DNA of 64,000 bases. It comes from Shewanella algae (GTDB taxonomy: Bacteria > Pseudomonadota > Gammaproteobacteria > Enterobacterales > Shewanellaceae). Numbering within the stretch: the first letter of the stretch is position 1; each line of letters begins with the position of its first letter. Below, piece by piece: positions 49,919 through 58,591 of the stretch. Position numbers and translations under genes: made by a program. The notes under the pieces are model-generated. The model had not been told where the DNA came from. It saw only the letters and a program-made list of their open reading frames with translations, and made no database searches. The stretch is from positions 4,307,001 to 4,371,000 of the forward strand of contig NZ_CP068230.1 of the NCBI RefSeq assembly GCF_009183365.2, in the 5' to 3' direction.

Positions 49919-51184
49919 ATGAATTTAACTGAATTAAAAAACAAGTCTATTGCAGACTTAGTCGCACTGGCCGAAGAAATGAAGCTGGAGAATATGGCTC
50001 GTGCCCGCAAGCAGGATATCATCTTCTCTATATTGAAAGCCCACGCCAAGAGTGGTGAAGACATCTTCGGTGGAGGCGTTCTGGAGATACTTCAGGATGG
50101 TTTTGGTTTCCTGCGCAGTGCCGATGGTTCGTATCTGGCCGGTCCCGATGATATTTATGTCTCTCCAAGCCAGATCCGTCGTTTCAACATGCGAACGGGT
50201 GACACTATTTTTGGCAAGATACGTCCCCCCAAAGAAGGCGAACGCTATTTTGCTCTGCTGAAAGTCAACGAAGTTAACTTCGACAAGCCTGAAAACTCCC
50301 GCAACAAGATCCTGTTTGAAAACCTTACCCCACTGCATGCAGAAGAACGTCTGCGTATGGAACGCGGTAACGGTTCCACCGAAGATATCACCGCCCGAAT
50401 TCTGGACCTCTGCTCACCCGTGGGTAAGGGCCAACGTGGTCTGATTGTTGCTCCACCAAAAGCCGGTAAGACTCTGCTGCTGCAGAATATTGCCCAGTCC
50501 ATCACCTACAACAACCCTGAAGTGGTGTTGATGGTGCTGCTGATCGACGAACGTCCTGAAGAAGTGACAGAAATGCAGCGTCTGGTTCAGGGCGAAGTGA
50601 TCGCTTCCACCTTCGATGAGCCTGCAAGCCGTCACGTACAAGTTGCAGAGATGGTTATTGAAAAGGCCAAACGCCTGGTTGAGCACAAGAAAGACGTAGT
50701 GATCCTGCTGGACTCTATCACCCGTCTGGCTCGTGCTTACAACACAGTTGTGCCTTCATCAGGCAAGGTACTGACAGGTGGTGTAGATGCCAACGCACTG
50801 CACAGACCCAAGCGTTTCTTCGGTGCAGCCCGTAATATCGAAAATGGCGGCAGTCTGACCATTATCGCCACTGCGCTTATCGATACCGGCTCCAAGATGG
50901 ACGAAGTAATTTACGAAGAGTTCAAGGGTACAGGTAACCAGGAACTGCATCTGTCACGCAAGGCCGCCGAGAAGCGGGTGTTCCCTGCCATTGACTTCAA
51001 CCGCAGTGGTACCCGCCGTGAAGAGAAACTGACTACACCGGATGAGCTGCAGAAGATGTGGATCCTGCGTAAGATCCTCAATCCTATGGATGAAGTCAGC
51101 GCGATGGAATTCTTGATCGATAAGCTGGCAATGACCAAGACCAATGAAGAGTTCTTCACTGCGATGAAACGCACCAAGTCTTGA
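49919..51184 (+). CDS. rho: Transcription termination factor Rho
   Basis: The hexameric RNA-dependent ATPase that ends transcription. The 421 residues begin at MNLTELKNKS, like E. coli Rho (419); a GTG at 49898 in frame would add seven residues. The RNA-binding cold-shock domain carries GFGFLRSADGSYLAGPDDIYVS. Walker A is PPKAGKT, the Q and R loops are in SSGKVLTGGVDANALHRPKRFFGAARN. The 212-base gap before it may contain the autoregulatory leader known for rho. A strong terminator follows. Confidence 0.97.
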   Translation: MNLTELKNKSIADLVALAEEMKLENMARARKQDIIFSILKAHAKSGEDIFGGGVLEILQDGFGFLRSADGSYLAGPDDIYVSPSQIRRFNMRTGDTIFGKIRPPKEGERYFALLKVNEVNFDKPENSRNKILFENLTPLHAEERLRMERGNGSTEDITARILDLCSPVGKGQRGLIVAPPKAGKTLLLQNIAQSITYNNPEVVLMVLLIDERPEEVTEMQRLVQGEVIASTFDEPASRHVQVAEMVIEKAKRLVEHKKDVVILLDSITRLARAYNTVVPSSGKVLTGGVDANALHRPKRFFGAARNIENGGSLTIIATALIDTGSKMDEVIYEEFKGTGNQELHLSRKAAEKRVFPAIDFNRSGTRREEKLTTPDELQKMWILRKILNPMDEVSAMEFLIDKLAMTKTNEEFFTAMKRTKS

Positions 51185-51204
51185 TCGACTGACTAGTAAA
51201 CCAT

Positions 51205-51236
51205 AAAAAAAGCCGCTCCAAGAGCGGCTTTTTTGA
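51205..51236. terminator. Bidirectional terminator between rho and the SPFH operon
   Basis: A7 (51205-51211), GCCGCTC (51212-51218), loop CAA, GAGCGGC (51222-51228), T6 (51229-51234). A/T tracts on both sides make it usable in both directions by the two convergent units. Confidence 0.88.
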
Positions 51237-51249
51237 TCCAATTAGCTTA

Positions 51250-52197
51250 TCAAGCGTCAGGAGCCTTCTCTTCCGTCAGCCCAATTGAGGCCATCCAGGA
51301 TTCAAAGTCCACCATATTCCCCGGCAGGACTATCTTGCTGCCAGGCTTACTCAGACCGCTGAGCTGCGCCAGATACTGCTCACCCAGTTGCATCCGCAGC
51401 GCGTTTTTGCCACCGGGCGCAGCGATAACTTCGGCCAACTTCTCTATCGAATCTGCAGTAGCGCGGGCAATCGCCAGTATCTCCTCGGCCTTACCTTCGG
51501 CCTCGTTGATTCGGCGTTGCATCTCACCCTCTGAGTGGTTGATCATCTCCTGCTTCAAACCCTCGGAACGATTGATCTTGCTCTGCTTATCACCTTCGCT
51601 CTTGGCCAGCAATGCCCGGCGTTCACGCTCGGCATTGACCTGCATCTCCATGGCGTTTTTCACGGTTTCCGGCGGAGTAATATTCTTGATCTCATATCTA
51701 TGCACCCGAATACCCCAGGAGGCGCCGGCCTGATCCAGTACCTCTACCACCTTGGCACTAATCAAGTCGCGCTCTTCAAAGGTGCGGTCCAGCTCCAGAG
51801 TGCCTATCACAGAGCGGGTGGTTGTCTGCGCCAGTTGAATGGCCGCATAGCGATAATCGGTTACCCCGTAGCTGGCCTTGACCGGATCCACCACAGAAAT
51901 ATAGATAACCCCATCCACCTCGACATTCACCTCGTCACTGGAGAAGCACTCCTGAGGTGGCACATCTATGGTTTCTTCTTTAAGGTCATGGATATAGGCG
52001 ACCTTATCGATAAAAGGCAACAAAGCGTGGAAGCCGGCATCCAGAGTCATATGGTATTTACCCAAGCGCTCCACGATATAGGCAGATTTAGTTGGCACCA
52101 AGCGAATCGACTGAAACAGCTTGACGATAAAGATCAGGAAGATAAGCCCCCAGATCCCCAGTACTATCATGTCGGTATCTATCTGTCCCAGATTCAT
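51250..52197 (-). CDS. SPFH/Band 7 protein (QmcA-like), second copy
   Basis: A 315-residue stomatin-like membrane protein: membrane helix at about 12-30, SPFH domain (about 30-200, IVERLGKYHMTLDAGFHALLPFID) and a coiled-coil tail rich in Ala/Glu (about 200-270, EGEMQRRINEAEGKAEEILAIA). SPFH proteins build oligomeric membrane domains and bind proteases such as FtsH. The ATG overlaps the stop of the upstream paralogue by four bases. It is the third gene after nfeD. Confidence 0.88.
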   Translation of the reverse strand: MNLGQIDTDMIVLGIWGLIFLIFIVKLFQSIRLVPTKSAYIVERLGKYHMTLDAGFHALLPFIDKVAYIHDLKEETIDVPPQECFSSDEVNVEVDGVIYISVVDPVKASYGVTDYRYAAIQLAQTTTRSVIGTLELDRTFEERDLISAKVVEVLDQAGASWGIRVHRYEIKNITPPETVKNAMEMQVNAERERRALLAKSEGDKQSKINRSEGLKQEMINHSEGEMQRRINEAEGKAEEILAIARATADSIEKLAEVIAAPGGKNALRMQLGEQYLAQLSGLSKPGSKIVLPGNMVDFESWMASIGLTEEKAPDA

Positions 52198-53120
52198 TTG
52201 CGCGCTCCTTTGCTACCGGCAGCAGTATTGCTGACTTGCTGAATACCCTCGAAAAAACCTTCCATCTTTGCCAGTTCAGTAGGAACCACAGAGATATCTG
52301 CCTTCTGCAATATCTCACCGACCTGTTCGATAAACTGTTCCTTCAGCTGCATGTTCATCGCCTCATTACCGCCGTTGACCGCCAGCGCCTTGGCAACCAT
52401 GGCCATACTCTCGGCCTGGGCGTTGGCAACAATCGCAATCTCCTGCGCCGTACCCTGAGCCTCATTGATGCGCTTCTGTTTCTGGCCCTCTGAGATGTTA
52501 ATCGCTTCCTGACGCTCACCCTGAGACAGGTTGATCATCGCCTCTTTCTCGGCGCTGGCCAGGGTGATTTCGGCGCGCTTGCGGCGCTCGGCTTCCATCT
52601 GCTTCTCCAGGGTGTGGATCACATGCCTGGATGGGCTGATATTTTTGATCTCATATCTGAGCATCTTGATCCCCCAGGGATCGGACGCCTTGTCGATTTC
52701 GCGGACAATCGCCTCGTTGAGCGCATCACGCTCGGAAAAGGTCTGGCTCAGAGTCAGTTTACCTATCTCGGAACGCATTGTGGTTTGTGCCAGGTTTACC
52801 GCCGCCAGACGATAATCTTCAATACCATAGCTGGCCAGCTTGCCGTCCATCACCTTTAGATAAACCAGGCCGTCGACTTCCAGCTGGATATTATCCTTGG
52901 AAATACAGCTCTGCGGCGGTACATCAAGCACCTGCTCACGGGTATCGTGTCGATAAGCGACTCGATCGAAGAAGGGAATTAAAAAGTGAAAGCCCGGCTG
53001 CAGTACAGTACGGAATTTCCCCAGACGTTCAATGACATGCACCTCACGCATGGGCACAATCAACATCAGCTTATAGAGAATGAACAGAACAAAAAGTATA
53101 AAAATGGTAAATGCAAACAT
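52194..53120 (-). CDS. SPFH/Band 7 protein (QmcA-like), first copy
   Basis: A 308-residue paralogue of the next gene, with the same plan: N-terminal helix (1-18), SPFH domain starting VIERLGKFRTVLQPGFHFLIPFFDRVAYRHD, and coiled-coil tail. It resembles E. coli QmcA and the eukaryotic stomatins. The two copies share the ERLGK and PPQ/C/C/F/S motifs but diverge in the tail. The nfeD gene 22 bases upstream is its usual partner. Confidence 0.88.
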   Translation of the reverse strand: MFAFTIFILFVLFILYKLMLIVPMREVHVIERLGKFRTVLQPGFHFLIPFFDRVAYRHDTREQVLDVPPQSCISKDNIQLEVDGLVYLKVMDGKLASYGIEDYRLAAVNLAQTTMRSEIGKLTLSQTFSERDALNEAIVREIDKASDPWGIKMLRYEIKNISPSRHVIHTLEKQMEAERRKRAEITLASAEKEAMINLSQGERQEAINISEGQKQKRINEAQGTAQEIAIVANAQAESMAMVAKALAVNGGNEAMNMQLKEQFIEQVGEILQKADISVVPTELAKMEGFFEGIQQVSNTAAGSKGARK

Positions 53121-53142
53121 AGAGTCCTTCCTGCTTGATTGA

Positions 53143-53604
53143 TTATTCAGAGTCGTCGAGTGGTTCCACTACCAGAGCAATATTATCGCGACAGATAACC
53201 TTCACTCTGGTGCCGACCGGGATCTCCGAGCCGTCTCCCAGTGCGGGCCAATCCGCCCCCTGAAATTCGATGCGACCGGTTTTTTCACCCGGCCCAATGG
53301 TTTCCTTGACCCGGGCCGGCAGATTAAACAGATCCAGCTCCTCGTCGGTATTGCCAATGTGAGAGTCGCCTCCCACCAAACGTTGAGTCAGTTGCCTGAA
53401 GCTCAACAGCAAGACGATTGAGGAGATAAACCACAGGGTCAGGCTTTGTGCCCAGCCCTCGACCAAACCCACCCAGATAGCCCCGGCTACCAATAAACAG
53501 GCTGCACCGAGAAATACCACTATCCCGCCAGGCAGTATCAGTTCAGCCAGCATCAGCACTATACCGATTAAGGCCCAATAAAGCATGGGATCCGAAGACG
53601 CCAT
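53143..53604 (-). CDS. NfeD-family membrane protein
   Basis: A 153-residue NfeD-like protein: four hydrophobic segments (about 8-24, 26-44, 46-60, 62-74) and a C-terminal OB-fold (GPGEKTGRIEFQGADWPALGD, TRVKVICRDNIALVVEPL). This is the short form without a serine protease domain. NfeD proteins are the standard partners of SPFH proteins and probably share membrane microdomain functions. GGGAGGG before the ATG is a strong ribosome site. Confidence 0.88.
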   Translation of the reverse strand: MASSDPMLYWALIGIVLMLAELILPGGIVVFLGAACLLVAGAIWVGLVEGWAQSLTLWFISSIVLLLSFRQLTQRLVGGDSHIGNTDEELDLFNLPARVKETIGPGEKTGRIEFQGADWPALGDGSEIPVGTRVKVICRDNIALVVEPLDDSE

Positions 53605-54015
53605 ATATCCCTCCCCCAGAAATCAAGTGTCCATCTTGGCACTATATCAGCAGTTGCATCCCTTGGCGACATAATATGTCAACTTGAATCAATTGATACC
53701 TTCAGGATTCGCTGACCAAATGACTTTCAGCTCACAAAATTCAACTTTTCTTTACATCTTTGTGAGTCAAAGCTGTTGGAAATTATTTGATTTACCTTTC
53801 CAATCAATTGAATTAAATCAAAAAATGTCATTATTCAACGACCGTTTCAACAGGTTAAAAAAGCTTTGAGTCCGACGCCGTTTTTCCCTATATTGCCATG
53901 GCTTTTTGACCGGCAATCGAATCACAGAATTCAGCCTTGGTAAAACGTTTTGCCAACAGATAGCCGCCGGCACAACAGCAAACTGCTTCTGACTCTACCA
54001 AAGGGATACTCTAAG
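53605..54015. other. Intergenic region between nfeD and tsx, A/T-rich
   Basis: 411 bases without a convincing gene. The stretch 53680-53870 is strongly A/T-rich and contains a perfect 9-base inverted repeat, TTTGATTTA (53786-53794) and TAAATCAAA (53814-53822), with a 19-base spacer. Its divergent flanks mean it must hold promoters for nfeD (leftward) and tsx (rightward). AAGGGA about ten bases before the tsx ATG is the ribosome site. A short rightward frame (53684-53869) has no ribosome site or recognisable product, and I do not call it. Confidence 0.5.
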
Positions 54016-54768
54016 ATGAAAAAAATCTGCCTGTGCGCAGCTCTGTTACTCTCACCTCAAGCATTCAGCGAACCTCTGGTGCAATGGTGGGATGTCAATA
54101 TCACTGCGCTCTATGGCCAGGATTACGACCTGGCACCATCGGATAAGCAAACCACTTTTACCCTGGAAACCGCCGGCGGTTGGAAATACGGCGATTGGTT
54201 TGTGTTTCAAGACTTTATCAATTTCAACGGCCACAATGGCGGTAAGGACAGCACCACCTATGGCGAGATCTCTACTCGCTTCAGCGCCGGTAAAATTCTC
54301 GGCAAACCTGTGGGTTTTGGCCCAGTGACAGATCTGTCACTGGCGCTGACACTCGAAGAGGGCGAAGGCCCGGTGGAAACACTGCTCTACGGTATAGGTA
54401 TGGACCTCAAGCTGCCCTACTTCACCTATTTCCAGCTGAACACCTATCGCCGTGATGCCCAAAACAGCGCCAATATCAGCGATGGCTGGCAGTTGACTCC
54501 AGTGTTCCGCATGGACATTCCCGTGGGCAACAGCAAGATTGTCTTCGATGGCTTTATCGACTGGGTATTTGCCGCCGATGAAGACGGCTATAAAGAAAAT
54601 ATCCATATCAACCCCCAGATCAAATACGACCTGGGCGCAGTGCTTTTTGGCGAAGCCAAGAAGGATAAGTTTCTGGTAGGTATCGAGTATGATTACTGGC
54701 AGAACAAGTATGGTGTGGACGGTGTCGACCAGAACACCTATTCGGTGATAGCTCAATATCATTTCTGA
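54016..54768 (+). CDS. tsx: Nucleoside-specific channel, Tsx/OmpK family
   Basis: A 250-residue outer-membrane beta barrel. The signal peptide is MKKICLCAALLLSPQAFSE. The mature start LVQWWDVNITALYGQDYDLA is the conserved Tsx/OmpK N-terminus. Alternating beta strands and the C-terminal aromatic residue (SVIAQYHF) fit an OM barrel. Tsx admits nucleosides, and its neighbour udp (uridine phosphorylase) is consistent with a nucleoside-uptake role. The symbol is by family; the Vibrio OmpK subgroup is also possible. Confidence 0.85.
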   Translation: MKKICLCAALLLSPQAFSEPLVQWWDVNITALYGQDYDLAPSDKQTTFTLETAGGWKYGDWFVFQDFINFNGHNGGKDSTTYGEISTRFSAGKILGKPVGFGPVTDLSLALTLEEGEGPVETLLYGIGMDLKLPYFTYFQLNTYRRDAQNSANISDGWQLTPVFRMDIPVGNSKIVFDGFIDWVFAADEDGYKENIHINPQIKYDLGAVLFGEAKKDKFLVGIEYDYWQNKYGVDGVDQNTYSVIAQYHF

Positions 54769-54787
54769 GCCGGGTCATGGTTCATTA

Positions 54788-54812
54788 AAAAGGCGCTCAG
54801 TGAGCGCCTTTT
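54788..54812. terminator. Terminator between tsx and udp
   Basis: AAAAGGCGCTCA (54788-54799) and TGAGCGCCTTTT (54801-54812) form a hairpin with a very tight loop, with A and T tracts on both sides. It can stop transcription from both convergent genes. Confidence 0.82.
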
Positions 54813-54826
54813 CCATTTTTACCTAA

Positions 54827-55585
54827 TCAGGCCAGCAGTTTTCTGGCGGCGTTGACCACAATGGAAACCGCACTGACTTCAGTTTGTTTCATTGTTGCCT
54901 CATTGGGGATCTCTTGCTGGGTACGGTTGACAATCACACCGGCGACACAAGCGGCGCGCCAGCCTTGAGAGGCACACATGGTGAACAGAGTCGCAGACTC
55001 CATTTCATAATTGAGTACGCCCATTTCCTGCCACTCTTTCATTGAACCGGCAAAACGGCGGGTTACCCGGCCACTAACGGTATCATAGCGTTCCTGACCC
55101 GGGTAGAAGGTATCAGATGAGGCAGTAACCCCAATGTGTGGTTCAATACCGGCATCACGACAGGCGGCAACCATGGCAGTGGTACATTCGAAGTTAGCCA
55201 CCGCAGGGAACTCCATTGGCGCAAAGTGCAAACTGGCACCATCGAGACGTACAGAAGCCTGAGTCACAATCACATCCCCGACATTCACGTGGGGCTGAAT
55301 CGCACCTGTGGTGCCAACACGCAAGAAAGTATTAACCCCCAGTTGCGCCAGCTCTTCCACTGCGATAGAGGTCGAAGGACCACCAATACCGGTAGAGCAA
55401 ATCACTACCGGCTTACCATCAAGATAAGCCAGATAGCTGGTGTACTCACGATGGCTGGCCAGGAAAGTCGGCTTGTCCATCAGTTCAGCGATACGTTTAA
55501 CTCGTTCAGGATCGCCAGGCACGATAGCCAGTGTGGCGCCATCCAACATCTGCTTGGTCAAACCCAAGTGAAATACATCAGCCAT
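54827..55585 (-). CDS. udp: Uridine phosphorylase
   Basis: Cleaves uridine with phosphate to uracil and ribose 1-phosphate. The 252-residue protein starts at ATG 55585 (AAAGGGG upstream), matching E. coli Udp (253): MADVFHLGLTK, FLRVGTTGAIQ (phosphate site), GVTASSDTFYPGQERYD and NYEMESATLFTM (ribose/base site). The frame is open six codons upstream without support. A nucleoside channel gene lies convergent on the other side of a terminator. Confidence 0.95.
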   Translation of the reverse strand: MADVFHLGLTKQMLDGATLAIVPGDPERVKRIAELMDKPTFLASHREYTSYLAYLDGKPVVICSTGIGGPSTSIAVEELAQLGVNTFLRVGTTGAIQPHVNVGDVIVTQASVRLDGASLHFAPMEFPAVANFECTTAMVAACRDAGIEPHIGVTASSDTFYPGQERYDTVSGRVTRRFAGSMKEWQEMGVLNYEMESATLFTMCASQGWRAACVAGVIVNRTQQEIPNEATMKQTEVSAVSIVVNAARKLLA

Positions 55586-55892
55586 AGTGAAAACCCCTTT
55601 CAATTTTGATTATAAAATTCGTCTTACCGAGACTCTATCCCAGTATGGAAGCGGATAAGATTAACTTGATCACAGATTTTACGGCAATAATTAAATAATC
55701 AGCCGTAACAGAGTTACCAAGTTTGCTACGATTGTCTGACTGGTTTTACAACAGATTGTTCGAAAGCATAGCAGTAAAAGGCCTCACTCACCTCCACCAA
55801 ACGGTTAATCTTTCCATTGATCAAGGTCACATATTCGTCATCCCAAACAGGTTAGGGTTAACAATAATCCCCCAGCCAACAGGAGTGCGCCA
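55586..55892. other. Divergent intergenic region between udp and the YdcH-type gene
   Basis: 307 bases without a gene. It holds the udp promoter region (see the possible CRP half-site at 55667-55680) and the promoter of the short rightward gene. AACAGGAGTG about ten bases before the 55893 ATG is its ribosome site. Nothing else stands out. Confidence 0.5.
55667..55680 (-). promoter_or_regulatory. Possible CRP half-site upstream of udp
   Basis: On the minus strand AAAATCTGTGATCA includes the TGTGA core of a CRP site with the A/T-rich flank, but the second half (AAGTTAATC) departs from the TCACA consensus. E. coli udp is controlled by CRP and CytR, so a weak CRP site here would be meaningful; the match is to one half only. 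Confidence 0.3.
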
Positions 55893-56105
55893 ATGTTTCC
55901 GGAATACCGCGATCTGATCACCAATCTCAAGAGCAGCGATAGCCATTTTCAGAAGCTTTTTGATGAACACAATCTGCTGGATAAAGAGATAAAGAATAAG
56001 GAGCAGCAGCTTTCCAGTGAATATACCCAAGAAGTCAAAGAGATGAAAAAGCGCAAACTGGAGCTGAAAGAACAGCTTTACGACATTCTCAAAGCTAACG
56101 GTTAA
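55893..56105 (+). CDS. YdcH/DUF465-family small protein
   Basis: A 70-residue, all-helical, highly charged protein with coiled-coil pattern (HFQKLFDEHNLLDKEIKNKEQQ, KRKLELKEQLYDIL). It fits the DUF465/YdcH family, whose function is unknown. AGGAG precedes the ATG, and a terminator lies just after the stop, so it is a real single-gene unit. Confidence 0.88.
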   Translation: MFPEYRDLITNLKSSDSHFQKLFDEHNLLDKEIKNKEQQLSSEYTQEVKEMKKRKLELKEQLYDILKANG

Positions 56106-56115
56106 TCCAAAACAG

Positions 56116-56143
56116 ACAGGGCGCCACTTGGCGCCCTGTTTAA
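56116..56143 (+). terminator. Terminator after the YdcH-type gene
   Basis: ACAGGGCGCC (56116-56125), four-base loop, GGCGCCCTGT (56130-56139), followed by TTT on the plus strand. It lies 10 bases after the stop and may also serve the convergent decarboxylase gene. Confidence 0.75.
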
Positions 56144-56178
56144 ATCAATCTCAGCAAAAACCTCACTCTTGGCCGAGA

Positions 56179-57354
56179 TTACAAATAGTAGTCTTGCAAG
56201 GGTGGGAAACCATTGAAGCACACCGCCGAATATGTGGTGGTATAAGCGCCTGTGGTCAACCAATAGAGCCTGTCACCTATGGCCAGATCCTCTGGCAAAC
56301 CGTAACTGTACTGTTCATACATGATATCGGCGCTATCACAGGTAGGCCCGGCAATAACGCAAGGTTGCAGCTCCCCTTGAGCCTCGGTGTAAATCGGAAA
56401 CTTAATCGCTTCGTCCATAGTCTCAATCAGCCCGGAAAACTTACCGACATCGGTAAATACCCAGCGCTCCAGTGCCGTGTTGGACTTGCGGCTGATCAAT
56501 ACCACCTCAGAGACCAGCACACCGGCATTGGCAATCAAGGAGCGCCCGGGTTCCAGCACTATCTTGGGCAACTGCTCACCAAAATCCTCTTTGAGGAAGT
56601 GAATGATCTGCTCGGCGTAAGTGGTGAGACTATTGGTCTTGTCGATATAGTTGGCCGGAAAGCCGCCGCCCATATTGATCATCTCCAGCACTATGCCATG
56701 TTCCTCTTTGAGCCTGTCAAAGATCACCTTAACCTTACCGATTGCCGCATCCCAAGCTCCTATGTCCCGCTGCTGTGAACCCACGTGGAACGACAAGCCG
56801 TAGGGCTTTAACCCCAACTCCTTGGCCAGCACCAAAAGCTCATAGGCCATCTCGTTCTGACAGCCGAACTTACGCGACAACGGCCAATCGGCGGTTTCTG
56901 TACCTTCGGTAAGGATCCGCACATAGACCTTGGCCCCAGGGGCTTCTTCGGCAATCATCCGCAGATCGGCCTCTGAGTCGGAGGCAAACATAGTCACGCC
57001 ACGCTGGTAGAAGGCTCTGACATCCTTGCGTTTTTTAATGGTGTTGCCATAGCTTATCCGCTCAGGGGAAACACCCAACTCCATCACCATATCCAGCTCA
57101 TAGATGGAAGCTATGTCAAAATTGGCCCCCTTATCTCGCAGCAAGCTGAGGATCTCAGGTGCCGGGTTGGCCTTCACTGCATAATAAACGCTGGCAAAGG
57201 GAAAGCTCTGTACCATACCATCATACTGTTTCGCGATGATCTTGGTATCTATCACCACAAAAGGTGTCACCTTATCACTGGCAAAAGCTTTGATACGCTC
57301 AAAGGTTTCATTGTCATAGTAATCAGCAACATCAATAGATTGAAATTGGCTCAT
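56179..57354 (-). CDS. speC: Ornithine/lysine decarboxylase, alanine-racemase-fold type
   Basis: A PLP-dependent decarboxylase that makes putrescine (or cadaverine). The 391-residue protein has the fold III type, unlike the large fold I SpeC of E. coli, and resembles the Pseudomonas enzyme. PLP lysine is K61 in SVYYAVKANP. The phosphate-binding glycine stretch is NMGGGFPANY, and the catalytic cysteine is C339 in GPTCDSAD. The substrate specificity between ornithine and lysine cannot be read from the sequence. It is a single-gene unit with a long A/T-rich gap upstream. Confidence 0.9.
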   Translation of the reverse strand: MSQFQSIDVADYYDNETFERIKAFASDKVTPFVVIDTKIIAKQYDGMVQSFPFASVYYAVKANPAPEILSLLRDKGANFDIASIYELDMVMELGVSPERISYGNTIKKRKDVRAFYQRGVTMFASDSEADLRMIAEEAPGAKVYVRILTEGTETADWPLSRKFGCQNEMAYELLVLAKELGLKPYGLSFHVGSQQRDIGAWDAAIGKVKVIFDRLKEEHGIVLEMINMGGGFPANYIDKTNSLTTYAEQIIHFLKEDFGEQLPKIVLEPGRSLIANAGVLVSEVVLISRKSNTALERWVFTDVGKFSGLIETMDEAIKFPIYTEAQGELQPCVIAGPTCDSADIMYEQYSYGLPEDLAIGDRLYWLTTGAYTTTYSAVCFNGFPPLQDYYL

Positions 57355-57774
57355 TAGCCCTGTGTCTCCTCGACATTCAAGTGCGGCGAACAGCCTCGCC
57401 GAAGCGGGTTAAAATCCAGCGCAGTAAACGCTATTTCCGCCCCTCATGCAATGAATTTTTATACATTAAAATCAATTTTTTATTCCACAAATCCAAGTCG
57501 CAGCGACTACAAAATAAAAGCATTAAGAATCATGCAATTACTACTTTCACCCTCAAATACAAACCATGATTGCTGCTCGCTTGAAGGCGCTTCAAAGCAA
57601 ACGGCTACTGGAACTACCTAAAGCATAGCGGCAAGCAAGAGAGCAGGGGATATTCGATTTAATGGAAGAGTATGGCGAGTATTTTGCGATTATTTTCAAT
57701 CGAGCATCCGGGTAAGCTGAATGCAGATATGTCAGGAACTGCATACTGCATCCTACCGCTGATTTGGAGACTCT
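57355..57774. other. Divergent intergenic region between speC and ygiD
   Basis: 420 bases without a supported gene. The part next to speC (57440-57560) is A/T-rich and probably contains its promoter; the part next to ygiD ends in GGAGACTCT before the ATG. Overlapping frames in this region (for example leftward 57592-57879) read into ygiD on the other strand and have no ribosome site. I see no RNA gene. Confidence 0.5.
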
Positions 57775-58572
57775 ATGTCCGCGACACAGATAATGCCGGC
57801 GCTGTTTCTGGGCCATGGCAGCCCGATGAACGCCTTGCAAAACAACACCACCACAAAGCAGTGGCAAGAGCTGGGACAAACACTTCCCAGGCCCAGAGCG
57901 ATATTGTTAATTTCGGCCCATTGGCTGACACGGGGCACCGCAATTTCCACTGCAAGCCGGCCGCAAACCATACATGATTTCGGCGGTTTTCCCGCCGAGC
58001 TCTTTGCCATGCAGTACCCGGCCGCCGGCGCGCCGGAGTTGGCGGAGTTGGCGGAGTTGGCGGAGCAGATTGCTGCCAGTCTGAGCATTCCTGTCACTCG
58101 TATCGACTCGCAAGGGTTGGATCATGGCAGTTGGTCGGCCTTGGTCCACCTTTATCCCGAGGCCGATATTCCGGTATTTCAATTGAGTCTGGATCAAAAC
58201 CTCAGAGCGCAGCAGCAGTTCCAAGTTGGACGCGAGTTAAGGCGCTGGCGCGAGCAAGGCGTACTGATCATAGGTTCAGGCAATGTGGTCCACAATCTGC
58301 GCGCCTTGGCACCAGGCAGCCCACCATTGCCTTGGGCATCCCGGTTTAACCAGGCGGTTACCGAGGGTTTAATAGCTGAAGAAGATCAGGCGCTGCTGGA
58401 CTACAAAACTTTGGTCGATACCGGCACGGCCGAGCTGTGTCATCCAACAGATGAGCATCTGCAGCCACTGTTTTATTTGTTGGGAAGCGCCTTCCCGGGA
58501 GAGCGCAGGCTGCTGTTCAACAACAGCCTGGAGATGGGGGCTATCAGTATGTTGAGTCTGCAGCTCGGCTGA
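57775..58572 (+). CDS. ygiD: DODA-type aromatic ring-opening dioxygenase, YgiD family
   Basis: A 265-residue extradiol dioxygenase (LigB fold) that opens 3,4-dihydroxyphenylalanine-type rings. Metal-binding histidines are in LFLGHGSPMNAL, SAHWLTRG, LDHGSWSALVHLYP and GSGNVVHNLR. The ygiD symbol follows E. coli. Residues ELAELAELAE come from a 9-base tandem repeat in the DNA (58036-58065). GGAG precedes the ATG. Substrate in vivo is unknown. Confidence 0.9.
   Translation: MSATQIMPALFLGHGSPMNALQNNTTTKQWQELGQTLPRPRAILLISAHWLTRGTAISTASRPQTIHDFGGFPAELFAMQYPAAGAPELAELAELAEQIAASLSIPVTRIDSQGLDHGSWSALVHLYPEADIPVFQLSLDQNLRAQQQFQVGRELRRWREQGVLIIGSGNVVHNLRALAPGSPPLPWASRFNQAVTEGLIAEEDQALLDYKTLVDTGTAELCHPTDEHLQPLFYLLGSAFPGERRLLFNNSLEMGAISMLSLQLG
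58036..58065 (+). repeat. 9-bp tandem repeat inside ygiD
   Basis: GAGTTGGCG occurs three times in tandem (58036-58062) with a partial fourth (GAG). It encodes the ELA repeat. The unit is divisible by three, so changes in copy number keep the frame. Confidence 0.85.
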
Positions 58573-58591
58573 GGCTTGAGCTGCGAAGGGC

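Noticed and set aside
53684..53869. Short plus-strand frame of 61 codons in the nfeD-tsx gap
   Set aside because: No ribosome site, A/T-driven composition, and an inverted repeat inside; not supported as a gene.
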